NCBI RefSeq assembly: GCF_003600155.1
Contig: NZ_QWLD01000014.1
Location: forward strand, 1-64,000
DNA length: 64,000 nucleotides
Origin: Nesterenkonia muleiensis
GTDB lineage: Bacteria; Actinomycetota; Actinomycetes; Actinomycetales; Micrococcaceae
Reading direction: 5' to 3'
Below, piece after piece: positions 1 through 8,462 of the stretch. The stretch's first letter is position 1; each line of letters begins with the position of its first letter. The notes beneath the pieces were generated by a model that ran no database searches, was not told the origin of the DNA, and saw nothing but the letters and a program-made list of their open reading frames with translations. The translations under genes and the position numbers were made by a program.

Positions 1-21
1 CAGACATGATTCCCTTTCAGA

Positions 22-396
22 TCATGCCAAACCATTTCCACCGTTAATCAGACAGTCCCCTTCGAGCTTGGCGACGTGTTTCTCTAACTCAGCAATACGC
101 TGCTGCTCTGGGGACTTCGATGGCCAACGGGATCTACGAGCACTCATGCTCCCTAGTGTTCCGGCTCCCAGCTCCTGGCACCAGCGTTGCACCGTGGACT
201 CATACAGCCCCTCAGCACGTAACAGCAGTCCCTTCTGACCCTTCGGAGTGGCCTGGTACTAAGCAACGATCCGGCGATTGAACTCAATGGTGAACCGGCG
301 CCGGGTCGGACGCGAACCCCGAGGCCCGGTGTCGGTGTCATGATCCTCCAAGGCTTCGACGAGATCGGAGGTGGTCTCAAGAGCACCAAGTGTCAT
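22..396 (-). pseudogene. IS3-family OrfA transposase, nonsense-interrupted
   Basis: The minus strand from ATG 396 reads like the small DNA-binding OrfA protein of IS3 elements. It has an arginine-rich start (RRRFTIEFNRRIVA), a helix-turn-helix region (GLLLRAEGLYESTVQRW) and a short leucine-zipper-like tail (IAELEKHVAKLEGD). Codon 46 is an in-frame TAG at 259-261, and the reading continues in the same frame to TGA at 22-24. No OrfB follows it in the window. This is an inactive remnant. The family is inferred from overall pattern. Confidence 0.6.
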
Positions 397-499
397 CTGC
401 TGGGTCCTTCCATCGTTGGTGTCCCAGTCTCATAAACGCTCAGCCCGGGTGTCTCACACCAGTCTGGCAGGTAGGGTCGGCGACCCCAGCCAGAACCCG

Positions 500-552
500 A
501 TGGCGCAATTGTCTCAGCGCGTGCCTCAAGCGCCCAATGGAAAGTACACCCC
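500..552 (+). repeat. 52-bp cassette-border repeat, copy A
   Basis: This is the first of seven related, co-oriented repeats. The right half, CCCAATGGAAAGTACACCCC, is identical to copies B (one base before it differs), D and F. One extra A lies in the centre, so this copy is 53 bp. It also shares about 23 bp of upstream sequence (477-499) with copy F at 10803-10825. Confidence 0.85.
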
Positions 553-591
553 GGCTTGCAACGATTTATCCTACTTGTCCGTCAAACCCCA

Positions 592-1234
592 CTAGGACGT
601 GTTGCTATACCCGCTGGATAGCAAGTGTAGGGCGGCGGCGAGGCAGAGGCCAGCGTGGTAGCTGGTGGTGGTCTTGTCTGATCGCATCGCGATCCCGCGC
701 CAGTGCTTGAGTCGGTTGAAGCAACGCTCGACCACATTGCGGCCCTTGTAGCGTTCCTATTGCTGGTCTTCGAAGTCAACGGGTCGGCCAGGCTTCATGC
801 TGGCGGTGCGCGATCTGGTCGTCACGCTCGGGGATCGTCGCAGCGATCCCTCGGCCCTGCAGCCGTGCCCGGTTCGTCTTCGACGGATATCCCTTATCGG
901 CGAGCACCCGGTCTGGGCGCGTCTTTGGTAACCCCTTCCCAACACGCGGGACGCCGATGTCCTCCAGCACAGCGGTCATCATCGTGGTGTCGTTCACATT
1001 CCCGCCGGTGACCATCATGCCCAGCGGCCTGCCACACCCGTCGCAGACCAGGTGCAGCGTGGTCCTCAACCCTTCCCGGGAGCGCCCGATCGCGTGGTCA
1101 GGCGGCTCGGCCTGCGGATTCTTGTGATTCGGCAGAGCCCCCTGTGTCGCGGGACAACGTCGCACCGCGCTGACGCATGGAGAGGCTGGGTCTTCCTCAG
1201 CCCGCTGAGTGGGGAATGCCCCATGGGCCACCAC
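592..1234 (-). pseudogene. IS5-family transposase remnant, frameshifted
   Basis: The minus strand encodes most of the catalytic half of an IS5-family DDE transposase. GRSREGL, HLVCDGCGRPL, VTGGNVND and VLADKGYPS are the expected blocks. A frameshift near 780-800 and a TAG at 757-759 break the frame. After the stop comes a perfect Y-2-R-3-E-6-K signature (YKGRNVVERCFNRLK), ending at TAG 592-594. The N-terminus is not recognisable. The element is dead, and it sits just inside the first repeat-bounded block. Confidence 0.75.
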
Positions 1235-1307
1235 AAAGCCTGAACCCCCTTTGCCCCTTCGCCTCGTGATGTGGCCGCCAGCACGTGGAGCAGACTAGGG
1301 TGAGGCC

Positions 1308-2042
1308 ATGCCTGTACCTCAATCCGGCTCGTGGCATCGCCTGGCGGCGATGTCGGTCCATGCCTATACAGCACTGGGTGTGGTCCTTGCGCTGCTGATG
1401 GTGCACATGTCCTATGCCGGTGAAGTTCAGATTGTGCTGTGGCTCTTCCTCGCTGCAATGATCATCGACGGTTCTGACGGTTTCTTGGCGCGCCGCTTCC
1501 GGGTCAAGGAGGTGGTGCCGGGATTTGACGGTGCGCTGCTGGACAACATCATCGACTACATCACCTATGCCTTTGCGCCGATGGTGCTCCTGTGGAGCGC
1601 AGGCTATTTGCCGGGCGGTTGGCTCGGCGGCGTCGTGGCATCCGTGCCTCTGCTCGCGTCCTGCTATCAGTTCTGCCGCAGCGACGCGAAGACCGACGAC
1701 CACTTCTTCGTCGGGTTCCCAAGCTACTGGAACATTGCGGCGTTTTACCTCATTGTGCTCGGCGCCAGCACTGCGGCGACCACCACCACGCTGCTTGTCC
1801 TGACAGTGCTCGTCTTCGTTCCGGTCAAGTACGTCTACCCCTCCCGAACCGAGACCGCGTGGTGGCCGACCATGACGCTCACCACGCTGTGGTTGGGCCT
1901 ATACGCACTGATTCTTGTGCAGTACCCCTCACCGAGCCTGTGGCTGATCGCCTTGTCCGGCGGCTACCTGCTCTACTACGCAGTCCTGAGCCTGCACCTG
2001 ACGCTGAATCGGCGAAGTCAGGATCGCAGTGCGGCGGGCTGA
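1308..2042 (+). CDS. pcs: phosphatidylcholine synthase (CDP-alcohol phosphatidyltransferase family)
   Basis: This 244-residue integral membrane protein should condense CDP-diacylglycerol with choline to make phosphatidylcholine. The CDP-alcohol motif runs from D57 to D83: DG-x2-AR-x12-G-x3-D-x3-D, with G75, D79 and D83. The 12-residue spacer after AR matches Pcs; most relatives have 8. Several hydrophobic segments surround it (about 20-38, 41-55, 85-125, 150-180 and 195-230). It lies in a repeat-bounded block with a truncated kinase that it overlaps tail to tail by 25 bp. Phosphatidylcholine synthesis by this route is best known from Proteobacteria and is uncommon in actinobacteria, so acquisition is plausible. 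Confidence 0.8.
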   Translation: MPVPQSGSWHRLAAMSVHAYTALGVVLALLMVHMSYAGEVQIVLWLFLAAMIIDGSDGFLARRFRVKEVVPGFDGALLDNIIDYITYAFAPMVLLWSAGYLPGGWLGGVVASVPLLASCYQFCRSDAKTDDHFFVGFPSYWNIAAFYLIVLGASTAATTTTLLVLTVLVFVPVKYVYPSRTETAWWPTMTLTTLWLGLYALILVQYPSPSLWLIALSGGYLLYYAVLSLHLTLNRRSQDRSAAG

Positions 2043-2404
2043 GCCAGGGCGGCGGACAGTTCCTCAGCTGTGGACGGCTGAGCACCGAAACGCGAGGAGG
2101 TGCTGGCCGCGGCCTGGGCCGCGGTGTACAGGACCTCGGCCACGTCGCGCTCCGACATGTCCCGAAGGGTCCCCGGGGCGTCCGAACCCAGCAGACTCCT
2201 CTCACGCAGGTTGGACAGCGTAGTGGCCAAGAATAAATCCCCGGCGCCCACAGTGTCAGCGCCCTCCATCGGGAACGCTTTCTGCTCAACGAACCCTGAC
2301 CGGGCCAAGGCCCTAGTCCCGGAGGCGCCTCGGGTCACGGTGACCAGTGCTGGGCCCAACTCAAGCAGGCCTTCATAGGTTGGCCATGACCCGGTTGAGC
2401 ACAA
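2018..2404 (-). pseudogene. PfkB-family sugar kinase, C-terminal fragment
   Basis: About 115 residues match the C-terminal part of PfkB-family kinases (fructokinase/ribokinase type). The ATP-site signature GADTVGAGDLF lies near residue 50 and carries the catalytic aspartate. Intact family members are about 300 residues; the whole N-terminal sugar-binding lid and core are missing. The first ten or so residues after ATG 2404 look like chance coding sequence. The fragment converges on and overlaps pcs by 25 bp. It is a truncated gene, not a functional kinase. Confidence 0.7.
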
Positions 2405-2727
2405 AAGCCAGTGACATCAGCCATGCGAGAACCGGGATACGCGCCAGGGATGCAGGAGAAACCGTGGAACCCATCCAGACCACCATAATCCGAGCTGCAC
2501 TCATCGCAGTGATGTCGAGACTCTCAACCACCACCCATCAGAACGAGACTGGGCCGGAGACCCGGTTTGACATGGGGCGGGTGAAGAAACATTCACCGGC
2601 AAGTCCCTATAAGCATCTTCGTGAGGCGGAGGCGATAACACGAAACTCCGCTCTCACACGGGGCACAGCCGAGATCGCCAACTCATCAACCGACGGCCTC
2701 ATTGCGGCCATGAGTCAATGACATCGC
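2405..2727. other. gene-poor stretch inside block 1
   Basis: There is one open frame on the plus strand (2347-2721), but it has low-complexity, unrecognisable sequence and no convincing ribosome binding site. I see no gene, RNA or clear repeat here. Confidence 0.4.
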
Positions 2728-2779
2728 CGGGTGTAGTTGTTATCTCGGGAGCCTCAGCACCCAATGGAAAGTACACCCC
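2728..2779 (+). repeat. 52-bp cassette-border repeat, copy B
   Basis: It starts GGGTGTAGTTGTTATCTCGG and ends AATGGAAAGTACACCCC. The outer bases form an inverted repeat (GGGTGTA with TACACCC). No target-site duplication flanks it. Confidence 0.85.
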
Positions 2780-3012
2780 GTTGTGGTGAGAGTCTCAGTC
2801 TACGACGCTGGGGCTCAGCCAGCTGAGGGGATCCGGGAGGCACGACTCGATGCAGTGTCACGGAGCCACAGACTCCACCGATTAGTCTGCGCCAGGATCG
2901 AGTCGATGACACGCGCCGGGACTGGCGCGCACCCAGGGAGCGTGGCTCGAACCGAGGGATTCGGCTAACCGGTGCACTCTGATGTGTCCGACCTGCCGAT
3001 AGAGTCGGAACT

Positions 3013-3627
3013 GTGGTGGAAGGGCGAGTGGCTGCGAACGTGGATATCGATGTAGGCCGGGTCTGGATGCCTCCCGTCCCCGATGACCCGGCCGCGGTCC
3101 GATTGGTCCTGATCTCCGAGTGTGCCGCCCGCGATGCCCGCGACGATTACGGGGCATCCGAGCGCTCGGAGTTTGACGCCACCACACTCGAAGCGTTCGC
3201 CGCCGCCGGGCTGTCGGTCACCTCGGTGGGCGATCTTGCGGCTCGCGGCATCCACCTCACGGTCGCCGTGCGGCACCCCAAGCTCCGCGCGTCGATCAGC
3301 GCGGCGACGATCCGCACCCAGGCCATGACCCTTGCTGGTGAACTCGCCCAGTTCCCTGCCGCCACCGTCTACCTGCTCATGGGCGACGTCGCCATCGCCG
3401 CGATCAACCACATCGCCAGGCTGCGCACGGGCAAGCGCGCCATTCCTGCGGGGTCGACCTATCGCATCCGCGACGGCGCGTACTCCCTAGGTGGCATCCG
3501 CCTGCTTCCCTCCTACCTGCAGGCGGGGCCGGCCTGGCGGATCGAGGCGTCCAAACGCGAGATGATCACCGAGGACATCGTCACCGCCCTCTCGCTCGCC
3601 CAGATCCTCCCCTCGGAGCCACGCTGA
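3013..3627 (+). CDS. uracil-DNA-glycosylase-superfamily-like protein
   Basis: This is a 204-residue soluble protein starting at GTG 3013. The sequence resembles a small uracil-DNA-glycosylase-like family seen in soil bacteria: LVLISECAARDA near residue 31, a GIHLTVAVRHPK strand-loop near 80, YLLMGDVAIAAINHIAR near 117 and LPSYLQAGPAW near 160. If this is right it would remove uracil or damaged bases from DNA. The assignment rests on pattern memory. The classical family-1 catalytic motifs are not obvious, so it could be a divergent relative without that activity. It is convergent with the NHL gene and follows repeat copy B by about 230 bp. Confidence 0.5.
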   Translation: MVEGRVAANVDIDVGRVWMPPVPDDPAAVRLVLISECAARDARDDYGASERSEFDATTLEAFAAAGLSVTSVGDLAARGIHLTVAVRHPKLRASISAATIRTQAMTLAGELAQFPAATVYLLMGDVAIAAINHIARLRTGKRAIPAGSTYRIRDGAYSLGGIRLLPSYLQAGPAWRIEASKREMITEDIVTALSLAQILPSEPR

Positions 3628-3666
3628 TCGATCCGAACCGATCGGCGGGGCCAGATCAGGTGGGCA

Positions 3667-4785
3667 CTACGTCGCGGCGCGGACCAGCACGAGCAGTTCG
3701 TCGCTTTCGTCATCGATCCAGTCCGGGACGAGCAGTCGGCCCGTCGCAGGGTTCAGATCTAGTCCACAGATCTTGGTGAACGGCGCATGAGGCTCCCGAC
3801 TCCGGCTGGCATCACCCTCCGTCGTCGAGCCATCGGTCACGCCCTCGATCGGCGGTGAGGCGCTGGTCGCACTGGCTATGGTGGTGATCAGGCCGGTCGC
3901 AGCGTCAATCCGCCGCACCGCGTGATTGTGGGTATCACCGATGTACACATCACCGTCAGAGTCCACGACGAGCGACCACGGCCCGTCGAAGTCGGCGGCG
4001 GGATCTCCGCCCAGGCGTGCAAGCGACGCCGGGCCGCCGTCACCGCGACCACCCGGAATGCCATCGCCGCAGATCGTCGTCACGGTCCCGAGCGCCGGGT
4101 CGACCACGCGCACCGCATAATTGGTGCTGTCCAGCACGTAGAGTCGGCCATCCGGACCGCAGCGCAGATCGTAGATCCACCCGAACCGGGCCTCCGCGCA
4201 CCCGACAGTGCCGCGCTGGAATCCTGCGATGCCGTCTCCGATCCGCCGGATCAACTGTCCCTCACTGGTCAGCTCCACGATCTGGTGGCCGAGGATGTCA
4301 TTGGCCCACAGGTGCCCGTCCGGTGCGGGTACACAGTTGCCCAGCTCCTTCACCCCGAACTCGGTCGTGTCGACCAACGCCGTCACGCGAAGCGATGGCA
4401 ATTCGATCCGGTGCACCACGTGGGCATCGCTCACCAGCAGCGTGCGGGGCGTGACGGCAGCGACGAACCTTGACTCATCGAAGGGAGCCTGAACGTGAGT
4501 CACGGCGAGCCCGGGGTCCCACGCCCCGACGGTCCACACGACCTCACCGTCTTCAATCGATCCGATCCACCCAGCAGCGAACTCAACGATGAGCACGTGC
4601 CCGCCCGTGTGGAAACCGAACTGAGGCGCACCCTCGATCACCCGCCGTTCCCGGCTAAAGCGCAACCGCCGCTCCACACGCCATGACCCGCCCGCCGACG
4701 GCATAGATCCGGTGACCACGCTCACCCCTGCCATGCTACCGACAAGCCATCCAGCGACGGGGCCTACTGACCAGATGGGTGACAT
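3667..4785 (-). CDS. NHL-repeat beta-propeller protein
   Basis: This 372-residue protein is made of repeated blades of the NHL type. Typical segments are APDGHLWANDILGHQIVEL near 155, CGPDGRLYVLDSTNYAVRVV near 210 and VVDSDGDVYIGDTHNHAVRRI near 275, plus an LDLNPATGRLLVPDW blade near the end. Such propellers bind ligands, proteins or sugars, or form lyase/hydrolase folds; nothing here fixes the substrate. The first 45 residues are weakly hydrophobic and may not be coding, so a later start is possible. It converges with the glycosylase-like gene, 39 bp apart, in the same repeat-bounded block. Confidence 0.65.
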   Translation of the reverse strand: MSPIWSVGPVAGWLVGSMAGVSVVTGSMPSAGGSWRVERRLRFSRERRVIEGAPQFGFHTGGHVLIVEFAAGWIGSIEDGEVVWTVGAWDPGLAVTHVQAPFDESRFVAAVTPRTLLVSDAHVVHRIELPSLRVTALVDTTEFGVKELGNCVPAPDGHLWANDILGHQIVELTSEGQLIRRIGDGIAGFQRGTVGCAEARFGWIYDLRCGPDGRLYVLDSTNYAVRVVDPALGTVTTICGDGIPGGRGDGGPASLARLGGDPAADFDGPWSLVVDSDGDVYIGDTHNHAVRRIDAATGLITTIASATSASPPIEGVTDGSTTEGDASRSREPHAPFTKICGLDLNPATGRLLVPDWIDDESDELLVLVRAAT

Positions 4786-4833
4786 CCTGGTCTTGGGTGT
4801 CGAACGGGATCATGGGGCTATGCCCAAGTCGAG

Positions 4834-4885
4834 GGGGTGTAGTTGTGATCTCGCGTGCCTCGTCGTCCAATGGAAAGTACACCCC
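4834..4885 (+). repeat. 52-bp cassette-border repeat, copy C
   Basis: This is a full copy with perfect 8-bp ends, GGGGTGTA and TACACCCC. The centre reads CGCGTGCCTCGTCGTCCAATGG, with CGTCGT where most copies have CAGCGC. It directly follows the NHL gene start region and precedes the FMN reductase block. Confidence 0.85.
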
Positions 4886-4992
4886 GGTTGATGTGTGCAT
4901 CGACCCTACCAACCCAACAGTTCAGGGGGGTCTCTCGTCTTCAACCTGGCGGGGACAGCTGCGGCCCAATCTGCGGCTAGCGAACCTGAACA

Positions 4993-5085
4993 GTGTTGAG
5001 GCACCCCTCCCAACGCCACCGGTGGCGAGTCAACCTGGGCCAGTTGACCCTCATCGAGTACGAGACGATCATGAACACGATCGCT
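4993..5085 (+). pseudogene. possible IS3-type OrfB C-terminal scrap
   Basis: The frame from 4993 reads GQLTLIEYETIMN near its end. That resembles the closing residues of many IS3-family OrfB transposases (LTPIEYE-like). The upstream basic stretch RHPSQRHRWRVNLG fits weakly the position of the usual YN-RRHS-LG. No stop follows where expected and no other part of the transposase is present. Low confidence. Confidence 0.3.
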
Positions 5086-5146
5086 ATACCCGGAGCGGGA
5101 ACCAAGGCAGAACAGCAGGTCAATGCGTCTACGATCCGATGCGACA

Positions 5147-5704
5147 ATGGACGCCATGGCAGCGGAACCCGTCAAATCGTTGTTTCTCATCAGTGGGAGC
5201 ACGCGAGAAGGCTCGATCAACACCGCCGTGCTCAAGACCGCGACTGCGACGCTTGCTTCACACTGGACGGCCTCGATTTACGCGGGGCTCACTCACCTGC
5301 CTCATTTCAACCCCGACCTCGAACAATCCGGACCACCATCTTCCGTCGCAGACCTTCGCGCAGCAATCCGCACATCCGAGGCACTGCTGTTCTGCACACC
5401 GGAGTACGCCGGGGCCATGCCAGGCGCCCTGAAGAACCTTTTGGAGTGGACCATCGGCGACACCGTCATGTCCGGCAAACCGGTCGGCTGGATCAACCCC
5501 TCCACCGCCCCTCAACGAGCGGCCGCAACCTATGAATCCTTGAGAACGGTGCTGGCCTACACCGGAGCCGCCATCATCGAAGACGCCTGCCTCAACATCC
5601 CCGTCGGCCGCTCCCTCATCAGCGATACCGGCACCGTCGAGGACCCGACGACCCGAGAGCGAATCCACACCGCAGTTCACACGCTGACCTCCCCCATCAA
5701 CTGA
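5147..5704 (+). CDS. NAD(P)H-dependent FMN reductase / flavodoxin-fold oxidoreductase
   Basis: This protein of about 185 residues has a flavodoxin-like fold and should transfer electrons from NAD(P)H through FMN to quinones, azo dyes, chromate or free flavin. The FMN-phosphate loop ISGSTREGSINTA lies near the N-terminus. The isoalloxazine-contact motif TPEYAGAMPGALKNLLEW is mid-protein and is diagnostic for the family. Length is normal. ATG 5147 or ATG 5156 could be the start; neither has a clear Shine-Dalgarno sequence. It is the only good gene between repeat copies C and D. Confidence 0.8.
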   Translation: MDAMAAEPVKSLFLISGSTREGSINTAVLKTATATLASHWTASIYAGLTHLPHFNPDLEQSGPPSSVADLRAAIRTSEALLFCTPEYAGAMPGALKNLLEWTIGDTVMSGKPVGWINPSTAPQRAAATYESLRTVLAYTGAAIIEDACLNIPVGRSLISDTGTVEDPTTRERIHTAVHTLTSPIN

Positions 5705-6270
5705 TCAGAGACCACCGTGCCAAGAGACAGCACGCGGGGCTGTCTCCCTGTCAAGAGGTGAGGCCTTCCGCGCAAGCAGACTCTCGTCAAGTCAGCCTGC
5801 TCAGTCTTCGCCGACCGGGGCCTCAAAGAGCGGAGTCAGAACCCCAAACAGCCACGATTACTTTGATCGATTCGCGGACACACGGAGAATTGCTCAGGCG
5901 GGGTGCAACTGTCATCTCGCGTGCCTCAGCGCCCAATGGAAAGTACACCCCGATTGGGTGCTCCCATTCTAGCCGCCAGTAGGCTCAGAACCGGGCTGAT
6001 CAACAGGCGGATCCTGATCGATCAGGCACGGTCAGATTGAAGCATGAACACGAACACGATCCCGCCGTTGACACCGCCCTCTGTTGAGCAATTGCGGACC
6101 CTCATCGCAAAGGGAAGGCGTCAACTGCGCGTACCAAACATCGGGGATTACTGAACCCTGGCCTGGCGTCACTCCGCGGATGACTTGCTGAAGATCGCAA
6201 TCGCAGTATCTGCTGGGAGAATGGAGTCGTTCCGCGCAATGAGGTGGCGAATGCATATGGGAGGGATCGC
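5705..6270. other. intergenic stretch with repeat D and a stop-broken small frame
   Basis: Apart from the repeat at 5900-5951, the only coding-like signal is a plus frame from ATG 6044. It stops at TGA 6152-6154 after 36 codons, then continues open in the same frame into the next gene. It has no recognisable homology. No RNA or IS end was seen. Confidence 0.35.
5900..5951 (+). repeat. 52-bp cassette-border repeat, copy D
   Basis: It starts GGGGTGCAACTGTCATCTCG and ends CCAATGGAAAGTACACCCC. I used this copy as the reference because it aligns to both sub-types (B/C-like and A/F-like). Confidence 0.85.
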
Positions 6271-7893
6271 ATGGCACGGCCAAGAGCAACCGCGCAGGCT
6301 ACGACGCTGTACCGATTGCGGCACACCACGAACCTAGAGGATGCGGTCAAGAAGAAATACCGCTCTGACAAAGCAATAAACACTGGATCATGCAAAGTCG
6401 GAGACCGAGACGCTATCTTGATCCACGGAACGATCGGTGCCGACGGACCTGTCAAGTGGGCGAGCCGTGTCCATCAGCTGACCGGCGTGAAAGTAGAGCC
6501 AGCGAATACAACAGCCGCCGGTGTGCTCCTGCTCAGACTTAGCGATGAGAAAGCTGCTCCAACGTGGGCGCTGTGCTGGGGAATGGGCTGGCTGCTTCTG
6601 GATCAGAGCCTGGTGGACGCCGCATTTGGCCAGAGACTTGCACTCAGATCCGCCGACCCCGACCTTCTGAGTTCGCTGACTCGGACCGTCCTCGACGAGC
6701 GGGCCAAGGTCGATCGGTCGTCCATTCCTGCCGGCGCAGGGTTGTCTGGGTTCGGAATCGGTGGCTTCGGCGAATTGATCACTCGGGTCGTGGGGAAAGC
6801 CGAAATCAAGGGTCTCACTGTCAACAAAGCCTTCCGCGTGAGAGGAGCAGACGCCGTCTCAGTGCCTCTTGGGCTCACCCCAGAGACGCTACTTGCTGAT
6901 CTGAAGGTGCTCAATGCACTGCTTTCTCAGAAGCCTCCTCCAGAGCTGGAGGTGCTGGAGCAATTGGTGCCTGTCAAGAAGAAGACTTCTCTACACGCAA
7001 AGTTGGAGGAGCACCTTTTAGCGGAGCTACATAAGGCTCCAGGAGTCTCCAAAGTCGCCGTAACTTGGCCGCATGAGCACCTGAATGAGAACCAGCCGCC
7101 GGAGGCGTTCCGAGTCAAACGCGGCGGGAGTCCCAAGGCGCGCCCCGACTTACCGACCGCAGAGCTGATTCTGGAGTTGATGAAGGGTCGTGACATCGAA
7201 TCGCTAGACGTCATCAAGATTCAGTTGTTCGCTGATGCCGAAGGCGAGAACCCTGTAAGCACGGACATTCCGCTGCGCAAGTGGGTGGCATTTGAGAAGG
7301 AAGAGGCGGCGCGGCGCTACTTCCTGTACAACGGGCAGTGGTTCGCGATGGATCTGAACTACGCAAAGCAACTAGATGACCGCGTCAAGGACATCTTTGC
7401 AAAATCGTCCGGCATAACCATGCCCGCATGGCACGCCCCAGACAACGAAGAAGCCTATAACAGGAAGGCTGCGAAGGCACTAGGTGCCGTTCTGATGGAT
7501 CGGAAGCTGGTGCAAACGACCCAGAACAAACGGGGTTTCGAGCCCAGTGACCTCATCACTGAGAAAGATGTGTACGTCCATGTGAAGTCAGCGACTTCTT
7601 CAGCACCCCTCAGTCATCTTTTCTCACAGGGTGGCAACTCTGCGCATGCTATTCAACATGACGAAGAAGCTCGCAAAATGCTGCGGGAACGGGTGAAACA
7701 GCGCAACGGCGATCCCGACCTCATCGGGACCAGACCACAGAAAGTGGTGTACGCGATACGGCCTAAAGAGGTAGGTGGATCGGTATCAGCACAAGATCTC
7801 TTCAGCTTCAGCAAGGTGTCACTGGTTCGGGTGTCTGACGAATTGGAGAGTCGCGGCATCCAAGTACGCGTGGTCAGCATCGACTACATGTAG
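6271..7893 (+). CDS. TIGR04141 (DUF6119) family protein, candidate defence gene
   Basis: This is a 540-residue protein when started at ATG 6271, which has a strong ribosome site (GGGAGGG, 5 bases upstream); GTG 6244 is also in frame. It matches the sporadically distributed TIGR04141 family. The family-typical segment YFLYNGQWFAMDLNYAKQLD is near residue 350, and VYVHVKSATSSAPLSHLFSQ is near 432. The second is a restriction-endonuclease-like core where the lysine and nearby acidic residues could bind metal. The family occurs on mobile islands and near restriction genes, and a role in phage defence is suspected but not proven. It stands alone between repeats D and E and looks less GC-rich than the haem genes. 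Confidence 0.75.
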   Translation: MARPRATAQATTLYRLRHTTNLEDAVKKKYRSDKAINTGSCKVGDRDAILIHGTIGADGPVKWASRVHQLTGVKVEPANTTAAGVLLLRLSDEKAAPTWALCWGMGWLLLDQSLVDAAFGQRLALRSADPDLLSSLTRTVLDERAKVDRSSIPAGAGLSGFGIGGFGELITRVVGKAEIKGLTVNKAFRVRGADAVSVPLGLTPETLLADLKVLNALLSQKPPPELEVLEQLVPVKKKTSLHAKLEEHLLAELHKAPGVSKVAVTWPHEHLNENQPPEAFRVKRGGSPKARPDLPTAELILELMKGRDIESLDVIKIQLFADAEGENPVSTDIPLRKWVAFEKEEAARRYFLYNGQWFAMDLNYAKQLDDRVKDIFAKSSGITMPAWHAPDNEEAYNRKAAKALGAVLMDRKLVQTTQNKRGFEPSDLITEKDVYVHVKSATSSAPLSHLFSQGGNSAHAIQHDEEARKMLRERVKQRNGDPDLIGTRPQKVVYAIRPKEVGGSVSAQDLFSFSKVSLVRVSDELESRGIQVRVVSIDYM

Positions 7894-7920
7894 CGATTCA
7901 AGACAAGCAACAGCAGACTG

Positions 7921-7972
7921 CATGTGTACTAGTGCTCTCGTGAGCCTCGTCGAGGAATGGAAAGTACGCCAC
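7921..7972 (+). repeat. 52-bp cassette-border repeat, copy E (divergent)
   Basis: It matches the other copies in the stretch CTCGTGAGCCTCGTCGAGGAATGG and in GGAAAGTACGCC, but both ends are degraded (CATGTGTA and TACGCCAC). It lies 28 bp after the TIGR04141 stop codon. Confidence 0.65.
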
Positions 7973-8105
7973 TACTCACAAGGACGAGCTTTGTCGCTCT
8001 TGGAGCACTCTCGGGGGAATGACACATCCGTCGCGGCAGAGGCTCGTCATCGCCGACTGCCAAAGCAGGAGTCGCAGCGCTCGCCGATAGCTACGGCGAG
8101 GAAGG

Positions 8106-8435
8106 TGTTGCGACGCGAGCATCGGGCTCACGAGCATTCGCTTCACCGCGCACCTTCAGCAAGAAGGGATCCAGCCCTCGATCGGGATCGTCGGCGATGC
8201 CTACGACAACAGCCTCATGGAGTCCATCATTGGGTTGTTCAAGACCGAAGCCATCCGCCCCGAGGTCTTCCACGAAGGCCCCTTCCGGAAGCTTTCCGAT
8301 GTGGAATTCGCTACTGCCGGGTGGGTCGATTGGTGGAACCACCAACGCCTCCACAGCAGCATCGGTCATCTGACCCCGATAGAGTACGAACAGCTCCACT
8401 ACGCCGCCTTGGAAGCGGAGCCCCACCTCATATGA
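8106..8435 (+). pseudogene. IS3-family OrfB transposase, C-terminal fragment
   Basis: About 105 residues of an IS3 integrase-type transposase remain. GLTSIRFTAHLQQEGIQPS is followed by GDAYDNSLMESIIGLFKTE, which carries the last catalytic acidic residue of the DDE triad. WVDWWNHQRLHSSIGHLTP precedes the stop at 8433-8435. The first two catalytic aspartates and the N-terminus are missing. The fragment follows repeat copy E. Confidence 0.8.
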
Positions 8436-8439
8436 AAGC

Positions 8440-8462
8440 GGCAGAGAACCTGGGGCGCTTCA
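8440..8462 (+). mobile_element. probable right end of the IS3 remnant
   Basis: Directly after the OrfB stop, GGCAGAGAACCTGGGGCGCTTCA resembles the right terminal inverted repeats of IS3-family elements (AACC-GGGGCG-TTCA type). The matching left end was not found. Confidence 0.35.

Noticed and set aside
2347-2721. Open plus-strand frame of 124 codons in block 1
   Set aside because: Its sequence has no family features, and it overlaps the sugar-kinase fragment on the other strand.
6044-6337. Plus-strand frame with an in-frame TGA at 6152-6154
   Set aside because: It has coding-like composition after the stop but no recognisable family and no clear ribosome site, and it overlaps the TIGR04141 gene.
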